Positions 12,048 through 23,700 of a DNA stretch of 64,000 bases are shown here, piece by piece. The notes under the pieces were generated by a model. It was given only the letters and a program-made list of their open reading frames with translations, was not told where the DNA came from and ran no database searches. A program made the translations under genes and the position numbers. The stretch covers positions 78,511,693 through 78,575,692 of the forward strand of contig CM033712.1 in the NCBI GenBank assembly GCA_019671005.1, written 5' to 3'. This DNA is from Hibiscus mutabilis (taxonomy: Eukaryota > Streptophyta > Magnoliopsida > Malvales > Malvaceae). Numbering within the stretch: position 1 is the first letter of the stretch; every line of letters starts with the position of its first letter.

Positions 12048-12404
12048 TCATGGCCGATTTGCCTCACCAGGGCATGCAAATCTCCCAAACAATTTATGAA
12101 GATCTTCAACTGCTTCCTTAGTAAAACTTGTAACACCGGAGACAAAAACTAAATGGGACTGTGCATCTCTAGAAGACCTTGGCTTCCAATCGACCGGGTT
12201 TGCCATGAAGCTTCCAAAGACTTCTCCTTGGAATGGCCTGTTTCTTGCAATGATCACACCAGGGCCTACCTTTTTAAGTAGAAGTTGTCCGAGTGAGAAG
12301 AGCAGATCCTTCATGGGAAGAAGATTCAGAAGCATCAATGGTCTTTGCTCTCCTCCTTAATCTATTTCTTCTAATCGAAGGAAGAGAGGAGCGCCAAGAA
12401 TCCT
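12048..12404 (-). pseudogene. copia gag C-terminal part with broken zinc knuckle
   Basis: Frames give WCDHCKK followed by a frameshifted remainder of a CCHC knuckle, then VDWKPRSSRDAQSHLVFVSG and SFTKEAVEDLHKLFG, the stretch between gag zinc knuckle and protease in many copia elements. The upstream gag half lies beyond the nested element at 14039-14690 (RRIFQFLHGLNKELDAVR). Confidence 0.7.
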
Positions 12405-12408
12405 ACTC

Positions 12409-12789
12409 TCAGAGAAAGGGGCCATGGTGGCGGAGAAGATAAACGCCGGTGAACAATGAACAATAAAATATGAAAAGCTACAGTTTAACGATAGAACAAA
12501 AATAATATTTTCAACAGAGAACAATGTGTTTCTCTCAGTATTTTCTCTTATTTTTCTTAATCAAATGTGTATGAGATAAACCTTTAAATAGGTCGATCAG
12601 AGTTTCAAAGATAACTAAAATTATACTTTTATCTATAATTTAAATAATATTTATCCTCATTTAAATAAGACTTCTAGTAAATTTAAACTACTGACTTAGA
12701 AATAAACTCTAATTACACGTTAAATTAAACTCTAACACTTTTTGTCAACTTACACTCCCAAGCCTCTAACACTTCTTGGACAACTTACA
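12409..12789 (-). repeat. 3' LTR of the nested element
   Basis: About 381 bp, near-identical to 13660-14038. Its element-sense 5' end carries a tandem duplication of about 35 bp (TGTAAGTTG... repeated). Confidence 0.88.
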
Positions 12790-13252
12790 CTCCCCTCAAG
12801 TCGGTGAGCAAGTGTAGTAGAGAGCACCAATGGATCTTGAATGTGATGCCCTACTCATATTTCTTTGTTGTTTTTAGGAAAAATCTCCCTTTTTGGGACC
12901 CATTGAGTTGAACATTAGGACATACTCATGCTATTCTTTGAACGACCATTGTTGAAAATTTGCAAAAACGATGTTGCTGATTTCTGATCCTTCTTGAGAT
13001 GTCTACCAACTTTATCATTGTTATTGGTTTTTGCACCATCCTTAGATGTCTTCCACCTTTCCTCCGCTGATGATGATCTTTTTCGTGTTTTTGAATCTTC
13101 CGAGATGTCTTCCACTTTTTCTCCATTCACGGACTAAGTAGCGCTTTCATTCAACAATGATCACAGAATCTACACTCCCCTCAAGTTGGTAGTTGCACAA
13201 ACTAGAATTCCAAATTTGGATCTTTGATGTAGAATCCTTTAAAAAATATTAT

Positions 13253-13450
13253 CTAGTTTTTAAGGCTAAACTAGAACCTCTTCTCCTATCTTTTTATAAT
13301 TGATGGTTGAGATAGAACCAGATAGTTTTTAAGGCTAAACTATAACCTTTCCTATCTTTTACAATGGATGGCTAAGATAGAACCAAATAGTTTTTAAGGC
13401 TAAACTATAACCTTTTCATATATCTTTTTGATTGGCTAAGATAGAACCAT
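13253..13450. repeat. tandem repeat, about 66 bp x 3
   Basis: Three imperfect units share 'agtttttaaggctaaacta' and end 'ctaagatagaacca'. They lie in the interior of the nested non-autonomous element. Confidence 0.85.
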
Positions 13451-13659
13451 TAAATAGAGAACAAAATAGCAAAATTAAATGAGTAGAAATTTCACCAGAG
13501 ATGTAAGATTCCAACGAGAGAGAAGCCGAGGAACGAGTGTGGCCTAATGATAGCAAAAAAAAAAAAAATGATGTACATCCCAAATCGTCGCCGATCCGTT
13601 TTGATTAGAGATGCCAAAGAAGGTGACGTGATCAAGACCGTTGTTGGCTCATGATACCA

Positions 13660-14038
13660 TGTGAGAAAGGGGCCATGGTGGCTTGAGAAGATAAACGCCG
13701 GTGAACAATGAACAATAAAATATGAAAAGCTACAATTTACGATAGAACAAAAATAATATTTTCAACAGAGAACAATGTGTTTCTCTCAGATTTTCTCTTA
13801 TTTTTCTTAATCAAATGTGTATGAGATAAACCTTTAAATAGGTCGAAAGTTTCAAGATAACTAAAATTATACTTTTATCTATAATTTAAATAATATTTAT
13901 CCTCATTTAAATAAGACTTCTAGTAAATTTAAACTACTGACTTAGAAATAAACTCTAATTACACGTTAAATTAAACTCTAACACTTTTTGTCAACTTACA
14001 CTCCCCCTCAAGCTCTAACACTTCTTGGACAACTTACA
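13660..14038 (-). repeat. 5' LTR of the nested element
   Basis: About 379 bp. It is followed (element sense) by the tRNA-Met type primer-binding site at 13646-13659. Confidence 0.88.
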
Positions 14039-14691
14039 ACTACGAACTGCATCTAACTCTTTATTCAACCCATGAAGAAATTGGAAAATTCTACGTTGTG
14101 CAATAATTTTTTCTGTACAAGGCAAAGATCTGCTGGTGTCTCCCATTCATTCTCGCTCATAAAGGTCTATCTATAAAGGGCATTGAGGGTATTATAGTAT
14201 AGGGTGACTGACATTCCTTCTTGTTTGAGAACCGGCCCGACCTTCAATCCCATACAACTCCGAGATATTATCTCATCTTTGGAATAGGTTTCTTGGACAG
14301 CCCTCCATTTCAAATTTCTTTGTTTGGTAAAGGAGAAAATTCCCGCCTACACTAGGAGCCATAGAATTGAGCAACCAAGACATCACACGGCTATTTTCCC
14401 GCATCCATTTGGCATAACCAGCAGCAAAGGGCGCAGTTTGTCAACCTCCCCGTGAGATAGCCCAATTTGCCTCGCCTACGAGATAAAAATCTTGACAGAA
14501 TGAGACCATTCCAAATAATTATTTCCATTCAATCTATGACAAGTAATAACAAGGCTGGAAGTTTCATTGAGATCATCGTAACTGAAATAATTTACTGGTG
14601 AAGAAGTGATTTCGATGAGAGGAATTATAAGAAGAAGAGGTGGCCATCGACTAGGGTTTTATTTAGAAGATCGAAACCCAAGATGATACCA

Positions 14692-14923
14692 TGTAGAAAG
14701 TAGTGAAAACAGAAGAGAGAGTGTTCTGTTATTCAATATCAAATAGGTTACAACATAGAACTCTTTCATAGAGTCCTTAAGAATTTATCTTTAACTAGGA
14801 ATCCTAATAATAGAAGACTTCTTATCTACTAACAGATAGTCTTTATCCTACTAACAGATAACTCTTAGTCTTTTACATAACTTACAAGTCTTTTACATAA
14901 TATACAAGCCGTATTATCCTACA
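14692..14923 (-). repeat. 5' LTR of the intronic copia element
   Basis: 232 bp, pair of 9412-9650; a 7-bp deletion near 14845 distinguishes it. Confidence 0.93.
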
Positions 14924-14945
14924 GAGACAAAATGCTAAAAATCAC

Positions 14946-17900
14946 CTGCAAACTAGATAGGAGGTCACTGACTAATGGGTCAACCCTGCCACTCAACGCA
15001 CAAAGCTTACCCAGTGCGAGTGCAGCACTTGAGCGGACAGTCCTGCAGTCAAATACTTGAGAAATCAAAAAGCAACAAGCAAGCCAAACAAAATCATGAA
15101 TACGGCAACATGCTTACATCACATAAAAATAAAGAAAGAAAATAAAAGGGAAGGATATAATTAACTCCAGGCAGAAACAGCTAAACACAGTAGAACTGTA
15201 ATAAATAAATATTAGTACTATTGAGACAGCTCCAGATTCCCAAAAGACCTTGTATTATCTTGCAGACACTTAATAAATGTTGTTTGCAGCTGAGGAAGAA
15301 AAGGTTTCAGTGCGATCCCACCCTTTCGGATCATGATACTCAATGTAGATAAAATTGCACTCTTGACTTGCCAAGGAAAACGATCACCTATAATTAGACT
15401 TAGAGGCCTGCAGTTAAGAAACAGAAAAAAAATGGAAAAATAAATACATCAGAGACTAGAACACTAAATAGCAGTCAGCAAAAGAAATAATATGAATTTA
15501 TAGACTTTATTTAAGAACTTCACAGGCCTTTAATGAAGATTAACCTAAAATGTGCAATATTAAGTTACACTTACGCTACAGAGGTCAAGATTTAGTGGTT
15601 GAAGCTATTAATTTTTTTGTTTGACATTGCACTCAACTTACTCAGGTAGCTGTTCACAGAAGCCATTTTACTTGAACTTTCAAACGTAAAGGAGATATGC
15701 CTCTGATACTGAAAATTATAAATATAAGAAAGCATGGATGTGATTGACAGGAAGATACAAAAGCTTGACACAAGAAAAGAAAGAGATCTTTCAAAAAGAA
15801 ACTCATGTAATTTAAAGATGCTATAATAATATGCATGGATATGGAACGCCTATAATATCTGTAAGAGTTTAATTAAGTGATCCTGTGACATGTATTTGAT
15901 CTTTTAACAAGTTTGGTTCAGTATGATTACATGGGACTTATTACTATAGAAGGGCTAGGGGTACACTCGTTAAAGAACGAATCCCTAGTACAAAGTCTTC
16001 AAGACACTTCAAGAAAACATGTTATAATGAAAGTTAATTTTATCTTTTGTTTTGTGTTTCTGTCGATGCTACTTACATACTGCATAAAAATGAAGTTTTT
16101 ATGAACCAAAACTTGTCACCTTACCAGATTAGCCAAGTTGTGGTCATTATCAAGGCATAGAATATAATATTAATTTCCCTCTCTGGCCAATAGAGATAGA
16201 GAGGTTAGCTACTCCAACAGAAGTATCAAATCCATTGAGATAACCTCAAACTCAGAACATTGAAAGCTTCAAAACCAGGCTTTGTGCATCATCAAGGAAC
16301 CAATTTATGCTGAACAGTCAGCTAAACATTGTTTTGCACACAAATTTTGGCAGTTCTTTGTTCTAGACTCTATTTGTGACGCCTTTTTTAGTTATTTAAG
16401 CCTATTGGTTTCTTAGAGTACATACCCAGTTATCGGGATGACAAACTGCTTCAGTGATTGTTCACTAGTCACTTCTATAAGCTCCCCAAGACCTAGGGCT
16501 GCCTGCTCTCTTAGTTCAGCTGACCCACCGATCAGACCCTGTAGATACAATCAGGAATAAATTATTAATTCTGTATTGACCTGTCAGAGGAAAACTTGTA
16601 TCAAGTAACAGGCCAAAACAAACAAAAATATCAAATAGATTCGAAAAGAAAGTTCCAGACAGTTTAATAAATCGTATTCACCATGGAAACAAATGTGAAT
16701 TTAAAAAAGAAAGAATGCTCAAACTAGAAATTGCCTTGCAGTCTAAGCATCATTCCAACTTTTTATGATTCAACATGAAAAAATGACATTACAAGATGCC
16801 GAAGACAAATTGTAATGTGATTGTAGGATAGAGAGAACACTATACATTTTACATATCCATTAGAGGCATATATGATGGACATGGTAATTGTCATAGAAAT
16901 TATTTCCTCAATATTTCTTTCATTGATCAATAATACACACGAATGAAGAAAGAAATGAGCTTGAAACCTCCAGCCACAGAGATGATCAAGCAGGAATACC
17001 AGAAGAAATGAAAAGCAGATACCAACACAATCCAACATTTTCAAGTATCAACATGAGGAGATGATGACACACATTGGAGAGAAATGACAAGCAGCAATAC
17101 CTGAAGAAATATTGGAAGCAAGGGTTGAAGCGCTTTTGGAAGAGAGAATCCAGGAATGACAACGGGCCTCCCTGCAAGGGGGTTTAACAAAAGAAAGAGA
17201 TATTCAGGTTTCCTAGTTTTCCACATAACATCCACGTATGATAAACAGCATCCGTGTGAGAAAACAGCAAGGACTCACCTTCTTTTTTTTTCTGCGCTCC
17301 TTATCTCTTGCAGTAGATACGGCATCACGTACCAACTTTATATATGAAGGAAGCACCTCTTTTGGAAGTGAGTTGACAACCATTGATAAAGCTTCCCATG
17401 CAACCTGTCAAACCAAACATGAGATGCGAGGTGCTGCGTATCAATGAAAAACAAACAACAAGAAGTAACTCATAACATACTGCAACTGTGGCAGAATCTG
17501 TATCACTAAGCAAAATAATTAAGGTAGATATCATGTTTGGAGCTTCATCAACTAGATAAAGTTTGCTGTTTTTGAAGAAGTATCTGATCAAATATGACGA
17601 ATTTCTCCTAATTGATGCCTGAAAGCCACCAAAAGCAAACATGTGTCTGTCAGTCAATCAAATAAGATGAAGTTTCTAATTGATACTTGAACCCACAGTA
17701 AGTCACCGCAGGCAAGTGCATGTGCGTCAACCAAAGATAAGAGAGCCTTAGAGAACATTAAAAGCAAATCAGACAAACCTCACTATCAGCAACTCCTTTA
17801 AGAAGCTCTGATATTAATGATTCAATGCCCTCCTCATCAAGGACCAAAGCCGCTGTTTCTGCAGCTTCTTTAGCCAGAGGTTGAACTTCCTGAAAAATCC

Positions 17901-18848
17901 ACAATGAGCAGACAGTAAGATGCACCGAGTAAAAAAACTTTAATATTCTTTCATAACAATTGAATGTAAATAAAAACTTCAGATAGCATATGAAATTTAC
18001 AAAGAGAATTACAAAGGAGGATGAATTGGGAAATGTGTACCTCGTCATTACCACCCATTGCAGAAAGTAAAGCAGGCAGGATTGTACCAAGGTGATAGTT
18101 TAGGCCAGGGCCTGCAACCTCTGCCAAAGCTCCAAGAGCATGCGCATTGAAGGCACTGTACAGAATTGCAAATTAGTAACCAAACAGAGTGATTGAAGCA
18201 TTTTCTTTCCTTCTTTTATTGACAAAGAAATCCAACATAAAAGGGTGAGAACTTACGAAAGGGGGCGATGAACCAGCTTAGGCAATATATGAGGCAAGAC
18301 AGCAGTAGTTCTGACACTAAAGTTGATGAGAGAAAGCAATTTAGTATTTGACAATTATATGAAACCATGCCAAACAAACAGCAAATTATAGTCTCAAGAG
18401 AGCAGGAAATATAACCTCAAAATTTGTTTGAGACCATCTAGAGCAGTATCAGAAGTTTCATCATCCTCCAAAGCATGTAACAATGTTGGAACAATTTCAT
18501 CAATTGCTTGCATACCAGCACTCTGCATCATGACATTTTATGATTCATTCTATCCAGATATACCTATAAAAGCAAGTTCGAGTGAAACAAGAGAACAAAA
18601 AAGTACCTTGTACAGAGTGCTGAATGCTAAGCCAGCTGACTCACGAACCTCAGGAACACTGTTGGAATAAATTGTATGACATAATTATTTCTTGTACGAT
18701 TAAAGATAGAGAAAAACTGCTTGCAGAAACAAGATACAAACCTATCGCAAAGGGCGGTACGAATGGTAGGGATAAGCTCATCCATGTAACTAAATAACTG
18801 ACTCCTACCAGCACTCGCCATCACTTCACTCAAACCAATGCATACACC
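14946..18848 (-). CDS. GCN1-like gene, exons 43-54 (towards the GCN2-binding region)
   Basis: Exons: 18742-18848, 18607-18658, 18416-18522, 18257-18316, 18041-18155, 17779-17889, 17481-17618, 17279-17404, 17101-17171, 16426-16538, 15249-15407, 14946-15042. Translation includes GLSEVMASAGRSQLFSYMDE, NSKLYLVDEAPNMISTLIIL, GRPVVIPGFSLPKALQP and LKPFLPQLQTTFIKCLQD. The later part corresponds to the RWD-binding region that contacts the N-terminus of GCN2. The join of exons 50 and 51 is one base out of frame. Exon 50 carries a run of nine A (17283-17291), so a single-base deletion there, real or an assembly error, is the simplest cause. The intron before exon 43 is about 1.9 kb; the intron after exon 54 holds a copia element. 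Confidence 0.8.
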
Positions 18849-20758
18849 CTGTCAATCATGTGATTTTCAGTCACCAAAAACTACAAGTATCTTGCATCAA
18901 TACATTTACACACAGGACACTTGTACCCAGACAGAAATCAAACTCCCTGTTACTTGGACTCATCATTTTTGCTGCTGCATCTTTGTCCACATTACTGGCT
19001 ACTGAAAAGGGATCAGTGTCAAATTTGCCACAGTTGCTAATTCATCACCGCTTACTAAGCCAAGTCAATGCCCCATACAGAATTTTTCTTTCATTACCCA
19101 TCAATTTCTTCAACTACAGTATATATTTTCCCTTGGTTCAACTAAATTTTATCACAAGAAATTATGCAGGAACCAGGACAAGGAATAATTGCATGTCAGA
19201 ACTAAGTAGCTGACAAAAGAATAAAATAGAAAATGGATAGTACGAAGGTGGAGGAAATTTCCAAAATCTAGAATAAAAAAAGGGGAAGAAAAGATCCAAT
19301 AATAAATTGGAACTAAAAATGAGAAAACGAACACTTGAAAAGGAGAGGAAAAAAAAGAATGTGCAGACTGCTTTACAGAACGAAGAAATAGGGGAAGGAG
19401 ATAAATTCTTATTTTGCAATAGGCAAGAACTTTAAAACACTAAATTTAAAGTTAAAAGACTGAAAGGGTATTTGGGTTCTGATTAGTCAAGGCTTTGACA
19501 AAGTGTTTAGCTTTGTTCACAATTTGGGCTTCAATCATTTTTGTATTTGAACCTTATATGATTCTTGGGCATATTTGTCAAAGTTGGAACTCTGTCCCAT
19601 TAAATCTGTCTAGTATATGACTTTTTAAGAGTCAAATTTTTAAACTTTGACCATAAATATTTTAAATATTTTAATTAATTAAATTTTATAAAATATATAT
19701 TTTTAAAGTATTTGATTGAAGGTTTTTAAAACATATTTCACATTTTTATCAATAATAAATTTAATGTAATAAGGAATCAAAGTTTACAAATTTTGACTCA
19801 AAAAAGTCAATACCGGACAAATTTAATGAGACGGAGGTAGTATTACTTTTAGGGGAAAAAATAGACTATCAATAAATCATAATTTTACGGCTTAAATATG
19901 CTTAGCCTTTAACTTAACCTTTATCAATCTATAGTGCGTTTTCCTTTGATATTTTTTATCAATCTATAACATTAACCTATTGCATATGTGAAGTTTTAAT
20001 ATTAAGCAAAAGATAACTTAGAAGTATCATCAAACATCCTAACAAGAAAAACTGCAATAAGGGTCCATGCGCCCATTTCCTACTCTTCAACCTTTTGTAG
20101 CCATATCCCCATGTGTTAGATTTCTGACAATTACATACGTGGACACCCTAACCAAGTCTAAGCAACATAGATTAAAATTTCAAATTCCTAAAAATAACAA
20201 TCATCCAATGGAAAAGCACTAAAATCACAAATACAGACGTGAGGAACTTCCATTACACAAACCTAGCCTGCCCAATCTAACCCTATTATTCATAACAACA
20301 TACCTTCTATATGAATTCATAACATACCTTCTATCAGAACACCCAGGACCTAAACTATATCATATCGTTCATATGAAATCCTTGGACATATCGAACCAGA
20401 TTTGTATAGACGCCAATATAATCATTTTCGATAATGAAATTAGATGTAGACAACATAATCTTTCAAAGGATTTCCCACAGAAAAAAAGACACAAAATGAT
20501 GCTTACAAGCATACAACAAAAGAAAAGAAAGCTATCATAACAATGTAATACACCAATATTTTAAACGCCAATCATTTTAATAACAGTAAGAACTGCTGCA
20601 TTCTCATATATTCAAAATATTTACTAATAACTCATCTATAATTGTTGTTAATATATAAATCAGCATTGTCTTATGTCGTTAAACCAAAGGATTACCACAC
20701 TCAATAGTACAAGGAATAGAAGGTAAAATATAGTATCAAGAGGAGAGGAGAGATTTAC

Positions 20759-23700
20759 TTGTCATCTACTAGCATGTGGGTCCTTTAATCCCCGGGATAG
20801 AATTGGAATGATCAGAGGAAGTACTCTCTCCCCAAGCTTTCTAACAAGTTCTCCCAGTGCCCTTCCAGCAACCTATATAATCAATAGATATTTGTATGCT
20901 GTGAACCCTAACATTATCAACGAGAATGGAGAACAGCTCGAAAGCAAACCTGCCGCCTTTCAGAGGATGCTGATGCAAGAGACGTAATTAGAGTATTCAT
21001 TAAGACAGGCATTATTTCCTTCAGTGTCTTTGGAGTATTTGCCACAATAGTCTTCCATACATGTAATGCAGCCTGAAAAAGGAGAATGAAATTTTTAAGT
21101 TTATTTACAACAATCTACTGTAATCAAAATGGTTGCAACATTAGTTCATTTAAATAATTTGACGTAACTTACTAAAACATGGAGAATATTACCTGGCGTA
21201 CAGTAATACTGACATCAGTTCGAACCATATATAATGCAGCGAGAACTTCATTCCGCTTCTCCCTTCCTAGAACCTCAATAATAGAACGTCCATGTGCTTC
21301 AGTACTAGCACCTTCATCATCGCTGCCACCCTCAAGTAAAGCTTTCCCAGAAGTTCCAGCAACCTGGATATAAACCAGAGCATGAAAACCAAATCATTGA
21401 GCTCCAAGGCAGCAAGAAAGAGTCACTTGGATTGGATCTCCAAAGGGCCAAGGAAATCAAAATTTCTGATTTGCCATGAAATTGCATGAAATGCAAACCT
21501 TAAACAGGAGATCTCCTAATAGCTCCACAGAGCTTTGTCTAATTCGCCAATTATCATTAAAGATGCCATCTTCTACAGCTGGAAGAAGAAGTGGTAATGA
21601 CCTGACGTGAAAGAAGAAAACAGAAAAGGTCATCATTATGTCACTACTGGAAGGCAAGGCATTGAAGCTAGACATAAAATCTATCCATCATTATCCGTCG
21701 AACTTCTATCATTCAATGATGGAATTAATGTTTTAAAAATGCTCAAGATTAATTAGAAAAGACAAGAAAAATCCTGCAGATTTTCTAAAAAAATTACAAA
21801 ATTAATTTTAAAAGCAGAAGCAGAAAGAATCCTTACGTTGTTGCATAATGCTCCACTAGGACATGGCCAGCACCGAGAGCTGCATCACGCACAGATTCAT
21901 TCTCATCCGCAAGACCTACAGTAAGATAAGCCACAACCAAAATTAGATTTTACTAATATCCATGCGAAGAATCATTATCAAAGTTTTGAAGCATGCGAAA
22001 AGATCACAAGTAAGAATATTTACCGTCTAAGATAGCAGGCAACACCAGCTGCAAGTAGTTCTGGAATTGAACACCTAATGACCTAGGGAAATACTAAGAA
22101 ATTTTTCAAAGCAAACTGTTAAGAAAATCCAACCCAAAAAAAATCCTTCAGGTGAAAATAAGATATTAGAAGGTATAATGATATTACCTTGAAAAGTGTC
22201 AAATATCCATCACGAACAGATGCCTTTTGATGCGAACAGTTCCGAATAATATCAGGAAGTACCTTCTCGAAGTACTCAATACCAAGTGCAGCTAAGACCT
22301 GAAAAGAGATGAAAAAATCTCATGCTTACACAACTTACCAATTCTTTTTTTTCCTTTTTCTGATCAGTGAAAACTGAAAACTATTCATGAAGAGCAAGCT
22401 AGGCACAAACCCAACATATGCAAGTAGACAAGTACAGAGAAGCAATTTAATAGATAATGGCAACTTCTTCTACGACAGTGAAAGACTAGAGATGCAGTGG
22501 AGGAAAAAAGGTTTAGAGATTCAAACAAGAGTTAAAAAACACTCAAGATCTTATCTAACACCCCTATTCTTCTCCACCAATTCTCTAAATCCCTTATGCA
22601 AGAACAGGACAAGCCTCCAAGTAATACACCCTTTGAAGAATAACTCAAACATGACATGCAGGATATGAAGAGGGGGAAAGAGATAAGGAAAAGACCTATG
22701 AAATTAAGTTAAATATCCTTGCAACTTTGAAGGATAAGCTAGGATTTAACTCATTGCAAGCACAGTTATGTAGAAATTCAATAACTGATAAATTCTAACC
22801 TCACTCAAGCCTTGAGCAGCACCAGATCGCTCAACATTACTATTGTCTGATTTAAGCGTATCAAACAACCACGGGACAAGATCTGGGAAGTTTTCTTCTC
22901 CCATTCCTCTTATAAGAGATCCAATGGCCCTGGCTGCAACTGATCGAACTTCTGGAATGGGATCAACAAGTACATGTTCATATTTTGAAGATCAAAGAAT
23001 TCAGGGTTTGCACAGAAAGAAAAAGGTAACAAATTCTAAAACCCCAGTTGAAAAATGCACCTTTTTCACTTCAGGAAGGAGCAACCCAATATAAGGAATC
23101 ATATCTTTAGGCTCTGTGACTAAGGAACACATATTTCCAACTATTTGGGAAGCTTTCTTTTTAGTATCTGCACTTCTCTCCCTTAACCCTCTATGTACTA
23201 TTGGTACCAACAATGCCAGTGAAGGAGCATCAATTGAATTAATGAACGTTGTCTGCAAAATTCAACACAAGTTTAGAAGGACAAAAGAGAACACTCAAAA
23301 TTGATAACTTCAGGTTCAGATCTTACTTGGAGGAGAATATCAAGGGAATATTTTGTATAGTCATTAGGATCTGTAAGACCCATAAGAAGCATAGGGACAA
23401 GTGAAGCTATCTCAGGATTCTTTATTACACTCCCAACCTAAAAGAACAAGTATATTAGCCCAATAATTGCCATACAAGGAGAATATAAAGCTTAGGAAAG
23501 AGGACAAACTACAACCTGCTGAAGTGCTGTCTGCCCTGCCGATTGAACCTTAGGGTGCGTATCTGTTAACACCTGCAGTTAACAAACAGAGAAATAAAAA
23601 AATCCAAAATAAAATTGGTATGAAACCAAGGGTACAATATCAGTCAGAATCTGAAATCATTTTTTTGAACAGCAGAATCTGAAATCACCTCTGTCAATTT

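Larger units (their letters stand above)
12409..14038 (-). mobile_element. nested non-autonomous LTR retrotransposon (1.63 kb)
   Basis: Two LTRs of about 380 bp (12409-12789 and 13660-14038) flank about 870 bp with no retroelement domain. A primer-binding site TGGTATCATGAGCC (13646-13659) abuts the 5' LTR and a polypurine tract (12790-12800, CTTGAGGGGAG) abuts the 3' LTR, so it has the signals for reverse transcription but no enzymes: a TRIM- or small LARD-type element. It sits inside the gag of the outer copia; the target duplication is ACTAC (14039-14043), reduced to ACTC at 12405-12408. Removing it rejoins gag from LDAVRS to RILG. The ORFs at 12915-13130 resemble nothing I know. Confidence 0.85.
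9412..14923 (-). mobile_element. Ty1/copia retrotransposon in GCN1 intron 54
   Basis: A complete but dead copia element with its own LTRs at 9412-9650 and 14692-14923 and a perfect 5-bp target duplication GAGAC (9407-9411, 14924-14928). The LTRs differ by four substitutions and one 7-bp indel, so the insertion is fairly young. Just inside the 5' LTR the primer-binding site reads TGGTATCAT (initiator tRNA-Met type, 14683-14691). Just before the 3' LTR a polypurine tract TTGAGGGGGAG (9651-9661) overlaps the pol stop. Coding order on the minus strand: gag, protease, a deletion where most of integrase should be, reverse transcriptase, RNase H. A second LTR element is nested in gag. Element and one duplication copy account for all but 79 bp of the 5.6-kb intron. 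Confidence 0.93.

Noticed and set aside
12915..13130. ORF rich in Lys, Ser and Asp (MNGEKVEDISEDSKTRKRSS...)
   Set aside because: It sits in the interior of the nested non-autonomous LTR element, resembles no gag or host protein, and its low-complexity content arises from a repeated 'gaagatgtct' type sequence.
19152..19419. ORFs in the large GCN1 intron (19.0-19.4 kb)
   Set aside because: Phe/Leu-rich translations of T-rich intron DNA, with no family resemblance, between well-defined exons 42 and 43.
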